Positions 26,097 to 34,192 of a stretch of 34,192 nucleotides of DNA are shown piece after piece. Numbering within the stretch: the first letter of the stretch is position 1; each line of letters opens with the position of its first letter. The translations under genes and the position numbers were made by a program. The notes under the pieces were generated by a model. It searched no databases. It saw only the letters and a list, made by a program, of their open reading frames with translations, and was not told where the DNA came from. Origin of the DNA: Bacteroidia bacterium (lineage in GTDB: Bacteria > Bacteroidota > Bacteroidia > Flavobacteriales > Flavobacteriaceae); contig JAUIFC010000021.1 in assembly GCA_030429455.1 (NCBI GenBank), positions 1-34,192 of the forward strand. Direction: 5' to 3'.

Positions 26097-27902
26097 ATGC
26101 CTATACTTAATGCCAATGATGTCGCTCAAGGTTTAAATTTGAATAAATTTGGCCCTTTTGGTAAATTGTTTGGGCATGCTTTTTTGCAAGCTTCTCGATT
26201 AAGCAGACTTAATAAAATTTATGACCGCTATAAGCATCTTGAGGCTTTAGACTTTATAGATGCCTTGTTATTAGAGCTAAATATTTCTTTTGAAATTCCC
26301 GAAAAAGACTTCAAACGTATTCCAAAACAAGGAAGTTTTATTTGTATTTCAAATCATCCATTAGGCGCTGTAGATGGAATCATTTTGATTAAACTCATGC
26401 TCGAAGCGCGAGAAGATTTTAAGATTATTGCCAATTTTTTACTGCAACGCTTGGACCCTTTGGCACCTAAAATTATGCCTGTAAATCCGTTTGAAGACCG
26501 GCAAGAAGTCAAATCGAGTTTTGTAGGCATTAAGCAGGCTTTGCAACATGTTAGAGATGGCCACCCTCTAGGCATATTCCCAGCTGGAGAAGTTTCTACC
26601 CACAAAGAAGAAAAAAGTATTGTGGACAAACCTTGGACAGACGAAGCTGTTAAGCTTATTAAAAAAGCTAAAGTTCCTGTAGTGCCCGTTTACTTTCACG
26701 CCAAAAACAGTGGCATGTTTTACAGATTGGCATCTTTGAATGATAATTTAAGAACGGCTAAGTTGCCTAGCGAAATGCTTTCGCAAAAAGCAAGACGAAT
26801 TATTGTAAGAATTGGCAACCCGATAAATGTTCAAGACCAGTCGGAATTCAAAGATTTAGACACGTATAAAGCCTTTTTAAGAAAGAAAACTTACATGCTT
26901 TCCAGCAGTTTTGAAAAAACTAAACTTATAAAGCGTATTCCAAAACAAATCAAAATTCCTTTACAAAACAGAGCGAGAAAAATTGTTTCAGAAAGTTCTA
27001 AACAGCTCTTAATTAAAGAGATTGAAGCTTGCAGGGCACAAAACAAAACCTTACTTAAAAATAAAAACTACGAAGTGTTTTTAGCACGTCGCTCGCTTAT
27101 TCCAAATATTGTAAGAGAGATTGGTAGATTAAGAGAAATCACCTTCAGGTCTATTGGCGAAGGCACCAACAAACCCATAGACTTAGACGAATACGATTAC
27201 CATTACCACCACATGTTTTTATGGGACAATGAAGCCAAAATCATTGCGGGTGCTTACAGAATGGGCTTAGGCGTAAATATCTACAAACAGCATGGTATTG
27301 AAGGTTTTTACTTAAGTGAACTCTTTAAATTTGAGCCCGAAGCGCATAAAATGATGAGTAAATCCATAGAAATGGGTAGGGCGTTTATCATCGAAAGCTA
27401 TCAGCAGAAACCTATGCCATTGTTTTTGTTATGGAAAGGGATTGTGCACTGTACATTGCGATTTCCAGACCATAAATATCTCATCGGAGGCGTAAGCATA
27501 AGTAATAAATTTTCGAATTTTTCGAAATCACTCATGATCGAGTTTATGAAATCGAATTACTACGATCCTTATGTCGCCCAATACATTCAGCCTAAAAAGG
27601 ATTTCAAAGTTCAATTAAAAGATGCCGACAAAGATTTTGTTTTCGATGCTACAAAAGCCGACCTTAATAAGTTTGACAAATTGATAGAAGAGCTTGAAAG
27701 CGAAAATCTTAGACTCCCTGTTCTTATCAAAAAGTACATCAAGCAAAATGCAAAAGTTGTTGCCTTTAATGTCGATCCTCATTTTAACAATGCTGTGGAT
27801 GGATTGATGTATATCAGAATTAAGGACTTACCAGAAAAAACGGTAAAACCTGTTTTAGAGGAATTTCAAGCAGAACTCGAAGCACAACAAAAAAACAAAT
27901 AA
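26097..27902 (+). CDS. olsF: OlsF-type bifunctional ornithine-lipid acyltransferase
   Basis: A 601-aa two-domain enzyme. Residues ~60-260 are a PlsC-like acyltransferase with NHPLGAVD (86-93, the HX4D catalytic motif) and FPAGEVS (161-167). Residues ~320-530 are a hemolysin/OlsB-like GNAT domain (FLARRSLIPNIVREIGRLRE, EGFYLSELFKF, EMGRAFI). This order matches OlsF, in which the C-terminal domain N-acylates ornithine and the N-terminal domain O-acylates the product to form the aminolipid of the outer membrane. The N-terminal domain is of the putative-hemolysin type. Fourth-position tail residues ~530-601 are charged. It is 43 bp after the kinase and 1 bp before the HIT gene. Confidence 0.82.
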   Translation: MPILNANDVAQGLNLNKFGPFGKLFGHAFLQASRLSRLNKIYDRYKHLEALDFIDALLLELNISFEIPEKDFKRIPKQGSFICISNHPLGAVDGIILIKLMLEAREDFKIIANFLLQRLDPLAPKIMPVNPFEDRQEVKSSFVGIKQALQHVRDGHPLGIFPAGEVSTHKEEKSIVDKPWTDEAVKLIKKAKVPVVPVYFHAKNSGMFYRLASLNDNLRTAKLPSEMLSQKARRIIVRIGNPINVQDQSEFKDLDTYKAFLRKKTYMLSSSFEKTKLIKRIPKQIKIPLQNRARKIVSESSKQLLIKEIEACRAQNKTLLKNKNYEVFLARRSLIPNIVREIGRLREITFRSIGEGTNKPIDLDEYDYHYHHMFLWDNEAKIIAGAYRMGLGVNIYKQHGIEGFYLSELFKFEPEAHKMMSKSIEMGRAFIIESYQQKPMPLFLLWKGIVHCTLRFPDHKYLIGGVSISNKFSNFSKSLMIEFMKSNYYDPYVAQYIQPKKDFKVQLKDADKDFVFDATKADLNKFDKLIEELESENLRLPVLIKKYIKQNAKVVAFNVDPHFNNAVDGLMYIRIKDLPEKTVKPVLEEFQAELEAQQKNK

Positions 27903-27903
27903 A

Positions 27904-28302
27904 ATGGCTAGTATATTTACCAAAATTATCAATGGAGAAATCCCAAGCTATAAAGTTGCTGAAACTGAAGATTTCATAGCTTTTTTCGATATCAATCCCA
28001 ATGCTGTCGGGCATACGTTGTGTGTGCCAAAAAAGGAAGTAAATAAGATTTTCGATTTGGACGAAGACACTTACATGCACCTCATGGCTTTTTCCAGAAA
28101 AGTAGCTTTGGCTTTGAGGCAAGTGGTGGAATGCGAACGCATTGGCGTGTCGGTAATTGGTATCGAAGTTCCGCATGTTCACGTACATTTAATTCCTCTA
28201 AATTCTATGAAAGATATGACATTTCAGCATAAAGTGTCTGTGTCTTCAGAACAATTTACAGCTTTGGCAGAACAAGTTTCAGAAGTGTATCAAAACCTTT
28301 AA
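27904..28302 (+). CDS. HIT-family nucleotide hydrolase/transferase
   Basis: A 132-aa histidine-triad protein: the catalytic H91-V-H93-V-H95 lies in VPHVHVHLIPL, and the N-terminal signature is SIFTKIINGEIPSYKVAE. Hint-like HIT proteins hydrolyse adenosine phosphoramidates in the cytoplasm. The start codon follows the OlsF-like stop by 1 bp. The family usually has this length. Confidence 0.93.
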   Translation: MASIFTKIINGEIPSYKVAETEDFIAFFDINPNAVGHTLCVPKKEVNKIFDLDEDTYMHLMAFSRKVALALRQVVECERIGVSVIGIEVPHVHVHLIPLNSMKDMTFQHKVSVSSEQFTALAEQVSEVYQNL

Positions 28303-28355
28303 AATCATTTTCAACTTAGGTCTTTTTAGTTTTATAACTCGTTTTGAAAGAATCA

Positions 28356-28670
28356 GAATAATGAACAAGGAACGCTGATTTAATAATGATGAAGTGAAAT
28401 TAAAAAAATTCATAAATCTAAAATCGTTAATCGATAATCATCTAATCAGAATACTGAACAAGGAACGCTGATTTAAGAATGATGAAGTGAAATTAATAAA
28501 TCATAAATCACAAATGACAAATCATAAATCTAAAATCGTTAATCGATATTGATCTAATCAGAATACCGAACAAGGAACCCTGATATTTGAATGATGAAGT
28601 CAAACTACTAAATCATAAATCATAAATCACAAATCACAAATCATAAATCTTAAGTCGGTGTTCGGAATTC
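28356..28670. repeat. Array of three ~98-112 bp palindrome-ended repeats
   Basis: Units begin at 28356, 28449 and 28561. Each starts near GAATACCGAACAAGGAACGC and ends near TCGGTATTCGATATTC; the first 11 bases (GAATACCGAAC) are the inverse complement of the end (GTTCGGTATTC). The middle contains short AAATCATAAATCAC runs of varying number, which account for the length differences. Same family as 29418-29506 and 31921-32279. The array lies between the convergent HIT and DUF6705-like genes. Confidence 0.85.
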
Positions 28671-28712
28671 AATCAATTAACTGGTATTTGAGATTTTACA
28701 GTAAACTATTTA

Positions 28713-28750
28713 AAAAGAAACCCCTCCAAAACCTTCAACGGCCTTGGAGG
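28713..28750 (-). terminator. Terminator of the first DUF6705-like gene
   Basis: CCTCCAA (28723-28729) pairs with TTGGAGG (28744-28750); on the minus strand the stem is followed by a T-rich tract (TTTCTTTTT). The same hairpin occurs after the paralogue at 29567-29605. Confidence 0.85.
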
Positions 28751-28759
28751 AGATAAAAA

Positions 28760-29359
28760 TTATTGTTTTGTAAGCGTAACTTCTGTCGCTTTAGTCGTAG
28801 GAAGAATATGTATGTTTCCTAAAGGACAATCATCCATAATGAGGTCACTATCCGGCAGTATCCAAAAGGTTAAAGTATTGCTGTTAATATAATCGATAAA
28901 AGCTGTCCCTTTTTGATTACATTGAGCTTGCAAGCCTGCATAACTGGCATAATACCTTGTTGTCGTTTCACCAAAAAACTTACCGTCCATGTGATCCCTA
29001 TAATCATCAAACATATCAAGTGTATTTATCAATATGTTACCATTATCTTCTTCGATCTTATATTTAATTAAGAGTTCATCGTAGGCAATTCTATATCCTA
29101 CCTTTTGCTCTAAAATACTGATATTAAGCCTAAGAGTTTTGTTGTCATACGAACCCGTCCAAGTTCCTACAAATTTATCGAGATGGTTGTTGACATCTTT
29201 AAAGTAATTGACATCACTGAGTTTTAAATTATCGTCTGTCTTGTAATTGTAGTATTCTTCTAAAGGGACTACACCCGCTATTTGAAAGTTTTGAGCATTA
29301 ATGCTACAAACACCAAATAAAAAAACTATTAAAAAATAAAATGATGAATTACACTGCAT
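28760..29359 (-). CDS. DUF6705-like secreted protein, paralogue 1
   Basis: A 199-aa protein with a signal peptide (MQCNSSFYFLIVFLFGVCSINAQ) and a beta-rich mature domain: YFKDVNNHLDKFVGTWTGSYDNKTLRL, ending DDCPLGNIHILPTTKATEVTLTKQ. It is clearly homologous along its length to 29615-30208 and resembles the flavobacterial DUF6705 family; no function is known to me. Two cysteines in QCNQKG and DDCP are shared by both paralogues. I prefer the ATG at 29359 over 29383 because it puts the signal peptide at the start. A -7-like TATTTTTG (minus strand, 29363-29370) abuts this ATG. Confidence 0.72.
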   Translation of the reverse strand: MQCNSSFYFLIVFLFGVCSINAQNFQIAGVVPLEEYYNYKTDDNLKLSDVNYFKDVNNHLDKFVGTWTGSYDNKTLRLNISILEQKVGYRIAYDELLIKYKIEEDNGNILINTLDMFDDYRDHMDGKFFGETTTRYYASYAGLQAQCNQKGTAFIDYINSNTLTFWILPDSDLIMDDCPLGNIHILPTTKATEVTLTKQ

Positions 29360-29417
29360 ATACAAAAATAATACGCCATGCAATACTATGCAAAAACATA
29401 AGCGATTATAATATTGA

Positions 29418-29506
29418 GAAATACGAACAAGGAACGCTGATTTATGAATAATGAAGTCAAACTAAAAATTCACAAATCTAAAATCGTTAATCGGTATTCG
29501 GTATTC
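29418..29506. repeat. Single copy of the palindrome-ended repeat
   Basis: One unit (GAAATACGAACAAGG... to ...TCGGTATTCGGTATTC), 89 bp, between the two DUF6705-like paralogues. Confidence 0.8.
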
Positions 29507-29566
29507 ATCTTATTAACTGATAAGTGAAGTTTAACGACAAACTGATTTTAAAAGAAACCCTTCTTT

Positions 29567-29605
29567 TAAAAGAAACCCCTCCAAAACCATCAACAGCCTT
29601 GGAGG
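29567..29605 (-). terminator. Terminator of the second DUF6705-like gene
   Basis: CCTCCAA (29578-29584) pairs with TTGGAGG (29599-29605), followed on the minus strand by TTTCTTTTAAAAG. It is near-identical to the terminator at 28713-28750, so gene and terminator appear to have been duplicated together. Confidence 0.82.
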
Positions 29606-29614
29606 AGATAAATA

Positions 29615-30208
29615 CTATTGTTTGGTGAGTATTACAGCCATTGCCTCGCTGGTTGGTAAAATATGGATATTGCCTTCGGGGCAGTCGTTGGGAATGATTT
29701 CGCCACTAAATGGTTTGATCCAGAACTTCAAAGTGGTATTATCAACTATTTCAAGATAAGCCCAACCTTTTTGATTACAGCTAGATTCTAAGCCAGCGTA
29801 CCATGCTTTATACAGGTTGAATTCTTCTGCAAATGATAAACCCTTTACATGTTTAGAGTAATTGTCAAACATGCCCAATGTATTTACCAAAACTTCACCT
29901 TGGTTATCAACTAGACTATACTTAATTAACAAAATGTCTTTGTAATACCCTATGCTTTCGCTTTTTACCAATTTTGAAATTTCAAGAGTTAAATTCTTAT
30001 TATCATAGCTGCCTTGCCATTGCCCAAGATAAGGGTCTAATCTGTTGTTAGTGTCTTTGAAGTAATCACCATCACTGATGTTTAAACCAGTATTGGGAGT
30101 TGTATATTCCAGCAAATCATCCAAAGATTTTAAGCTGGCATCTTGAAAATCATTTTGACTATAAATTGAGTTTATAGCCAATAGGAATATAAATACTATA
30201 TTTTTCAT
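29615..30208 (-). CDS. DUF6705-like secreted protein, paralogue 2
   Basis: A 197-aa protein with a signal peptide (MKNIVFIFLLAINSIYSQ) and the mature motif NISDGDYFKDTNNRLDPYLGQWQGSYDNKNL, ending NDCPEGNIHILPTSEAMAVILTKQ. It is a paralogue of 28760-29359. An upstream in-frame start at 30289 would overlap the preceding gene; the ATG at 30208 follows that gene's stop by 4 bp and restores the signal peptide. It is probably cotranscribed with the JAB-like lipoprotein, which may be its functional partner. Confidence 0.75.
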   Translation of the reverse strand: MKNIVFIFLLAINSIYSQNDFQDASLKSLDDLLEYTTPNTGLNISDGDYFKDTNNRLDPYLGQWQGSYDNKNLTLEISKLVKSESIGYYKDILLIKYSLVDNQGEVLVNTLGMFDNYSKHVKGLSFAEEFNLYKAWYAGLESSCNQKGWAYLEIVDNTTLKFWIKPFSGEIIPNDCPEGNIHILPTSEAMAVILTKQ

Positions 30209-30212
30209 AATT

Positions 30213-31661
30213 TTAATTGTTACAATTTGTTTTAGGAGTTGATAATTGTCCGGTACTATTATTAATTTCTTGAAAAGACTCATCCTCAATGTTTAATTTG
30301 TAGATTTTAAAATTGTTGTTTTTAAGTTCTAATTCTATATACATTAAAAAAGCTTTGAGTGGATTATTTGTGTACTTTTCTAAATATTCTACATATATGG
30401 CATTTGCGGCGTCTATATTGTTTATCAAATTTATTGTGGAGAAATGTCCACTGTACTTTAAACTATAAAGTGTTCCATTCAATACAATATTACCATATAC
30501 TTTCTCTAAAGGGACACCTTGCAACTGAGCGGTATTAGCCATATTTAATACTTGATTTATATCGCTTGGTGACCAGAAATTGGTAGTGTGCGTATGTGTA
30601 TAACCAAAAGTTAAATGTTCCATACCCTTTAAGCTATAATTCCCGTATTGTGTTAAGTCATAAAATGTACCATTATGTCGTTGGGCAAATCCTGTTTCTC
30701 CACTATTATTTAGATTTAGAAGAAAATCGTTGTATTTATTATTATAACTTTGATTACCCTGTTGTTTTAATTGATCAAGCAGGCCTTGGCATATATCTTT
30801 AACACAAGCACATTCAGAATTTCTATTATAACCGTCAGGACAAGGGTCGTAACAATTCCCCTTACATTTTACTTGGTTTGCCTTAGGACATGGCTCTTCA
30901 TTCATACTATTAGCCCCTGCGGCAGGCTGTTCACTGTCTGTTGGATTTGATGGTGCTTGTAAACCTCCACCGCCGCCATCATCATGTTCTATTTCAGGTA
31001 AAAAAATTATAGTGATTCCAGCACTTAATCCGCCACTACCTGGAGCAGTTATGGTCACCTCAGGTCCACAAATTACCCAATCATCAGGGTCACTAGACTC
31101 AACACAAGGACCATCATTTCCTTCGCCAGGACTATTTCCTCCATTTTTGTTGATTGTGCTGGCACTGTAATTAAGAATATTAATTGGATTTTGCACACCA
31201 GTAAAGTCATAATAATTCGTGAAAATATTGTCCTCAACATCCCAGGCAGAGAGCACCTCTCCATTTAAATCGGTAATAACAGCTCTACCCCAAAAGGCCA
31301 TGTCTGTCGATTGGTCGTTGGCAAACATATGGTAAACTACGGTTTCCAAGTTGCCGTCTATTTCAATTGAAAATAATCGAGAATACGCATCTGGTAGCGT
31401 CGTTATGACCGGTGTTACCGTAATTTGTGCATTCGAATATATCAAAGGTATACTATCCGTAAACTGGAAGTAAGGTGTTATCCAGTTGGCAGATTTATTT
31501 TGGTTCTTTTTTTTAAAGTCTATCGAGACTTCCTTAGCATCTACTGTTCTTAAACTCATAGCAGCTTCGTCTTCCAGTTTGTCTATCCCGTCAGGTTCCT
31601 GACAACTGAAAACGAACAAAAGGCATACCATGAACGAATAGGATTTTATGTATTTTTTCAT
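30213..31661 (-). CDS. Lipoprotein with possible JAB-like C-terminal domain
   Basis: A 482-aa lipoprotein with a type II signal (lipobox FSC20). Residues ~40-165 are a beta-rich N-terminal domain, followed by a Gly/Asp/Pro-rich linker (~172-255) with GGGGG and a Cys-rich segment (~258-291, nine cysteines). The C-terminal ~190 residues contain GYTHTHTTNFWSPSDI (353-368), an H-x-H...S-x-D arrangement like JAB/JAMM metalloproteases (H356, H358, D367). A lipidated, linker-bearing protein with a C-terminal enzymatic-looking domain recalls flavobacterial polymorphic exoproteins; this is inference. The downstream paralogue 2 gene follows after 4 bp. Confidence 0.68.
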   Translation of the reverse strand: MKKYIKSYSFMVCLLFVFSCQEPDGIDKLEDEAAMSLRTVDAKEVSIDFKKKNQNKSANWITPYFQFTDSIPLIYSNAQITVTPVITTLPDAYSRLFSIEIDGNLETVVYHMFANDQSTDMAFWGRAVITDLNGEVLSAWDVEDNIFTNYYDFTGVQNPINILNYSASTINKNGGNSPGEGNDGPCVESSDPDDWVICGPEVTITAPGSGGLSAGITIIFLPEIEHDDGGGGGLQAPSNPTDSEQPAAGANSMNEEPCPKANQVKCKGNCYDPCPDGYNRNSECACVKDICQGLLDQLKQQGNQSYNNKYNDFLLNLNNSGETGFAQRHNGTFYDLTQYGNYSLKGMEHLTFGYTHTHTTNFWSPSDINQVLNMANTAQLQGVPLEKVYGNIVLNGTLYSLKYSGHFSTINLINNIDAANAIYVEYLEKYTNNPLKAFLMYIELELKNNNFKIYKLNIEDESFQEINNSTGQLSTPKTNCNN

Positions 31662-31766
31662 TATAAATTGATATTTAGTTTTTATTTAATCTTAAGTCTG
31701 TCATCTTGAAATCTATACCTAAGTAAAACCAAATATTAAAAATGCTAATCTAAGTTTGTAGCTTGT

Positions 31767-31815
31767 AACTTGAAACTTGAAACTTGAAACTTGAAACTTG
31801 AAACTTGAAACTTGA
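31767..31815. repeat. Seven tandem copies of the heptamer AACTTGA
   Basis: Exact array of seven 7-bp units, upstream of the lipoprotein gene. As a non-coding variable-number repeat it could alter in copy number; its distance (~105 bp) from the lipoprotein ATG leaves room for a promoter effect, but none is shown. Positions 31676-31920 otherwise hold no gene. Confidence 0.92.
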
Positions 31816-31920
31816 AATATATAAAATCATAGTACCAAAATTATATAAAATACGTGAAAAGTGGAATAAAACTTAAAGAAAAATACATTCAGTAAAATCT
31901 TTGAGCAATCCTAGTGTTTT

Positions 31921-32279
31921 CAATGCCGAACAAGGAACGCTGATGTTTGAATGATGAAGTGAAATTAAGCATTCATAAATCTAAAATCGTTAATCGGTGT
32001 TCGATATTCATCTGATCAGAATAACGAACAAGCAAAGCTGATATTTGAATGATGAAGTCAAACTACTAAATCGTAAATCTTAAATCGTTAATCGGTGTTC
32101 GGTATTCATTTAATCAGAATACTGAACAAGGAACGCTGATATTTGAATGATGAAGTGAAATTAAAAAATTCATAAATCTTAAATCGTTAATCGGTGTTCG
32201 ATATTCATTTAATCAGAATACTGAACAAGGAACGCTGATATTTGAATGATGAAGTGAAATTAAGCATTCATAAATCTAC
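31921..32279. repeat. Four-unit 98-bp tandem array ending at the TSUP stop codon
   Basis: Units begin at 31921, 32019, 32117 and 32216, giving a strict 98-99 bp period. The last unit is cut short at CATAAATCTAC, directly against the stop codon of the permease gene at 32280. Same family as 28356-28670. Confidence 0.88.
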
Positions 32280-33047
32280 TTATATGTAATGGCCCAAAAA
32301 CAACTTTGCGATCGCTAGCAGCATAACCACAATCAAGGTATAATATGCCACTTGATTAGCATATTTGTTATGGCTTGCAAAACGTGCCGTCAAAAAGCCA
32401 CCTAGCGTTTGGCCAATCGCCATGATACCACCTATTTTCCAATCTATCAGCCCTTGGAAGTGAAAAAGAGCAATGACCAAAAGCGTATACACAGCAATTA
32501 CAAATCCTTTGATGGCATTGCTTTCGATTATGTTTACCCGCATGCCTAAGACCATAATGATAAGAAAAAAAACACCCATTCCCATTTGAATGAATCCACC
32601 GTAAAAGCCTAAGGCAAATAATAACGGGATATAGACGTACCATTTTGGTTTAAAGCTTGTATCAGTTGCTCTTAACCAACGTTTGGGTTTAACCAAAATA
32701 GCAAAAAACATAAAAACCATCATAAATTTAAACACCGCTTTAAACTGCTCATTGCTCACATTTATGGCTAAAACACCTCCAGCAATGGCACCAATTATAA
32801 TTGGGAGGATATAATGTTTATGTTTTGAAACATTCAGCTTTTTGTTGTTAAAAAAAACGACCGAAGCAATCGTAGATTGAGTAAATATCCCAATCCGATT
32901 CGTTCCATTGGCTACATTAGGTGGTAAACCCAGAACTTCTGTCAGAATTGTTAAAGTAATAGCACTTCCATTACCTGCTAAAGTGTTGATGGCGCCTGCT
33001 ACAAAAGCACCGATAATCGCAATGAGATAGGTTTGAAGTTCTGTCAC
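32280..33047 (-). CDS. TSUP (TauE/SafE) family permease
   Basis: A 255-aa integral membrane protein with about eight hydrophobic segments arranged in two halves. The N-terminal pattern AIIGAFVAGAINTLAGNGSAITLTIL is typical of TauE/SafE permeases, and the second half carries GFYGGFIQMGMGVFFLI. Members export or import sulfonates, sulfite or related organosulfur anions; the substrate here is unknown. The stop codon abuts a 98-bp repeat array. Confidence 0.9.
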   Translation of the reverse strand: MTELQTYLIAIIGAFVAGAINTLAGNGSAITLTILTEVLGLPPNVANGTNRIGIFTQSTIASVVFFNNKKLNVSKHKHYILPIIIGAIAGGVLAINVSNEQFKAVFKFMMVFMFFAILVKPKRWLRATDTSFKPKWYVYIPLLFALGFYGGFIQMGMGVFFLIIMVLGMRVNIIESNAIKGFVIAVYTLLVIALFHFQGLIDWKIGGIMAIGQTLGGFLTARFASHNKYANQVAYYTLIVVMLLAIAKLFLGHYI

Positions 33048-33336
33048 TTTATTCTAATACATTTACAATGATACTCAAATTAAATTTGCACAAGACAGAT
33101 AGGTGATAAAGCTATTCTTAAAACTCTTTTGATGAATTTAAAAAGCACATCAACCACAGAAAGCAATTTAAGTTTCAAAATCCCAAAAACTCCTTTGTGC
33201 CTATGCATCCATTTTAAAATAAATAAATAATGTGAGTTTGATAAATATTTTGGTTATAAAATACAGAATATCAATGTTTTGCCTATGCCATGCTAATAGC
33301 GTAGTCGAAGCCATACAAAAATTAAAGATAAAAAAG

Positions 33337-33361
33337 CACCCTTCGGACTGCGCTAAGGGTG
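33337..33361. repeat. REP-like hairpin
   Basis: CACCCTT (33337-33343) pairs with AAGGGTG (33355-33361) around an 11-nt loop. The sequence resembles a widespread flavobacterial palindromic repeat of the CACCCTTCGACTGCGCT type. With A's before and few T's after, it is a weak terminator at best. Confidence 0.55.
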
Positions 33362-33423
33362 ACAAAATTCTATAATGCTAATATAATTATGAGATTATCA
33401 ATATTATAATAATCGAACTCAGG

Positions 33424-33448
33424 TAAATATGTATTTTTCAACAGACCC
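33424..33448 (+). mobile_element. Degraded right end of the MITE
   Basis: AAATATGTATTTTTCAACAG followed by ACCC and TA matches the right end of MITE copy 2 at 22 of 25 positions. The rest of the element is not recognisable upstream. Confidence 0.6.
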
Positions 33449-33470
33449 TAATTAGTTATAAGATGACCCG

Positions 33471-34097
33471 TCAAGGCTCAATGGCATAAACACAGATAAA
33501 ATCTTCAACATCGAAAAAGTGCAAGAGATAGTCCGTTTTTTTCTCATGATAAGTCACTGTTGCAGAAGTAGTAAATGCATTAAAATCAAAGTCGAATACA
33601 AAAATATCATGCAAAAACAATAAACCTTGTTTGCCATATAATTTGTATAAAGCTTCTTTGGCGCCCCAAACTATGGTTAATTTTCGAATCAGGTCCTCTT
33701 CTCCCAATTGTTTATACTCTTCTATTGGTGTAAATTTAGAGGCTATTTTTTTTATTTTTGACCGTTGTTTTTCAACATCAACACCTACTTTTTTATCGCT
33801 TACAATTACAGTTGTAAACTGAAAGCTATGTGAAATAGAAATGTGCTGCCCATTTATAAGATGAGGTTTTCCATATTCATCATAAAGCAAATCAAAATCA
33901 GTGTAACCACATTCATGCAATAGGTGTCGAATACTTAAAAATGCTTTTCGATGCATTTCAGACTTCATCCTATCAAATTTTGATTGGCAATAGTCCGAAA
34001 GTTGAATTCCTTGTGCCAATTCTGTTTCAGTCTCAGTTACTTTCCAAATAAGAAGTTGAGAGTTGGCATCAATTTTAATTCTTTTATAACTGGAAAT
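33471..34097 (-). CDS. 4'-phosphopantetheinyl transferase
   Basis: A Sfp-type enzyme that transfers phosphopantetheine from CoA to acyl-carrier proteins. Motifs: HISISHS, VGVDVEK (GxDxE metal site) and WGAKEALYKLYG (WxxKEAxxK). The frame has a TTG at 34019, but homologous-looking sequence continues upstream (YKRIKIDANSQLLIWKVTETETELAQ), matching the usual N-terminus of flavobacterial members, back to an ATT codon at 34097. I give the longer form (208 aa). No ATG, GTG or TTG exists before the TGA at 34119-34121, so the start is either ATT, the internal TTG at 34019, or a mutated or misread ATG. Confidence 0.82.
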   Translation of the reverse strand: MSSYKRIKIDANSQLLIWKVTETETELAQGIQLSDYCQSKFDRMKSEMHRKAFLSIRHLLHECGYTDFDLLYDEYGKPHLINGQHISISHSFQFTTVIVSDKKVGVDVEKQRSKIKKIASKFTPIEEYKQLGEEDLIRKLTIVWGAKEALYKLYGKQGLLFLHDIFVFDFDFNAFTTSATVTYHEKKTDYLLHFFDVEDFICVYAIEP

Positions 34098-34192
34098 ATA
34101 AATTATGAAAATTGGAGAAAATCAACTAGTATTTAGAATAGTGTTTTCAAAGTTTTAGAAAATATAATTCTTTTCTGGAACACTTAAAATTA

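Larger units (their letters stand above)
33048..33470. other. Gap between TSUP and PPTase genes
   Basis: No gene. It holds a REP-like hairpin (33337-33361) and a degraded MITE end (33424-33448). Confidence 0.7.

Noticed and set aside
28356-28670. CRISPR array
   Set aside because: The whole unit is repeated, with no unique spacers of constant length, and no cas genes are present.
29351-29359. Half-site ACACTGCAT identical to the right half of the island palindrome
   Set aside because: It spans the start codon of the DUF6705-like gene, has no left arm and no -7 box at the right spacing.

Overview
The window is chromosomal DNA of a marine-type flavobacterium (Bacteroidota, Flavobacteriaceae). 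The evidence is the AT-rich composition, a Bacteroidota-type -7 box (TAnnTTTG) upstream of several genes, a large secreted protein with a type IX secretion (T9SS) C-terminal signal ending in KLIVK, DUF285/BspA-like repeats, DUF3127, an OlsF-type ornithine-lipid acyltransferase, and interspersed short repeats typical of this family.

Layout. 1-3624: 3' part of a giant surface protein of BspA-like and thrombospondin-3-like blocks, closed by a strong terminator. 3772-7371: two copies of a ~285 bp miniature inverted-repeat element (MITE) bracketing a compact four-gene cluster (serine hydrolase, membrane protein, XRE regulator fused to a DUF4870-like membrane domain, lipoprotein). 7371-10358 (-): a T9SS-secreted, GEVED-containing protein. 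10771-20097: an accessory island. 20528-28302: mostly housekeeping genes (secreted protein, zinc peptidase, hemE, fbp on the minus strand, then the GNAT / aspartate kinase / OlsF-like / HIT operon), with a third MITE between hemE and fbp. 28356-32279: arrays of a ~98 bp flavobacterial repeat around a lipoprotein and two paralogous DUF6705-like secreted proteins. 32280-34097 (-): TSUP permease and a phosphopantetheinyl transferase.

The island is the most interesting part. A WYL-domain regulator is followed by four transcription units. Each begins, at or within a few bases of the preceding stop codon, with the same signal: a 17-bp palindrome (consensus ATGCAGATACACTGCAT), exactly 10 bp, then a -7 box ending TTTGCA. 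The units are (A) two small unknown proteins; (B) a retron, with msr-msd RNA bounded by a 16-bp a1/a2 inverted repeat, a reverse transcriptase with NAxxH, YADD and a VTG-like motif, and a 294-aa accessory protein; (C) a RecD-like SF1 helicase overlapping a TPR plus cold-shock/S1-like gene that is split by an apparent -1 frameshift; (D) a DUF3127 protein with an SSB-like acidic tail, plus an unknown Cys-motif protein. The shared, precisely spaced control signal suggests one regulon, possibly one composite anti-phage system in which a retron is one of four co-regulated modules. Function is inferred, not shown.

Two further points stand out. In two of three full MITE copies the element's terminal G completes the TAG stop codon of the adjacent gene (fbp and the T9SS protein), because the TA target lay in the stop codon. 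No rRNA, tRNA or CRISPR array was recognised.
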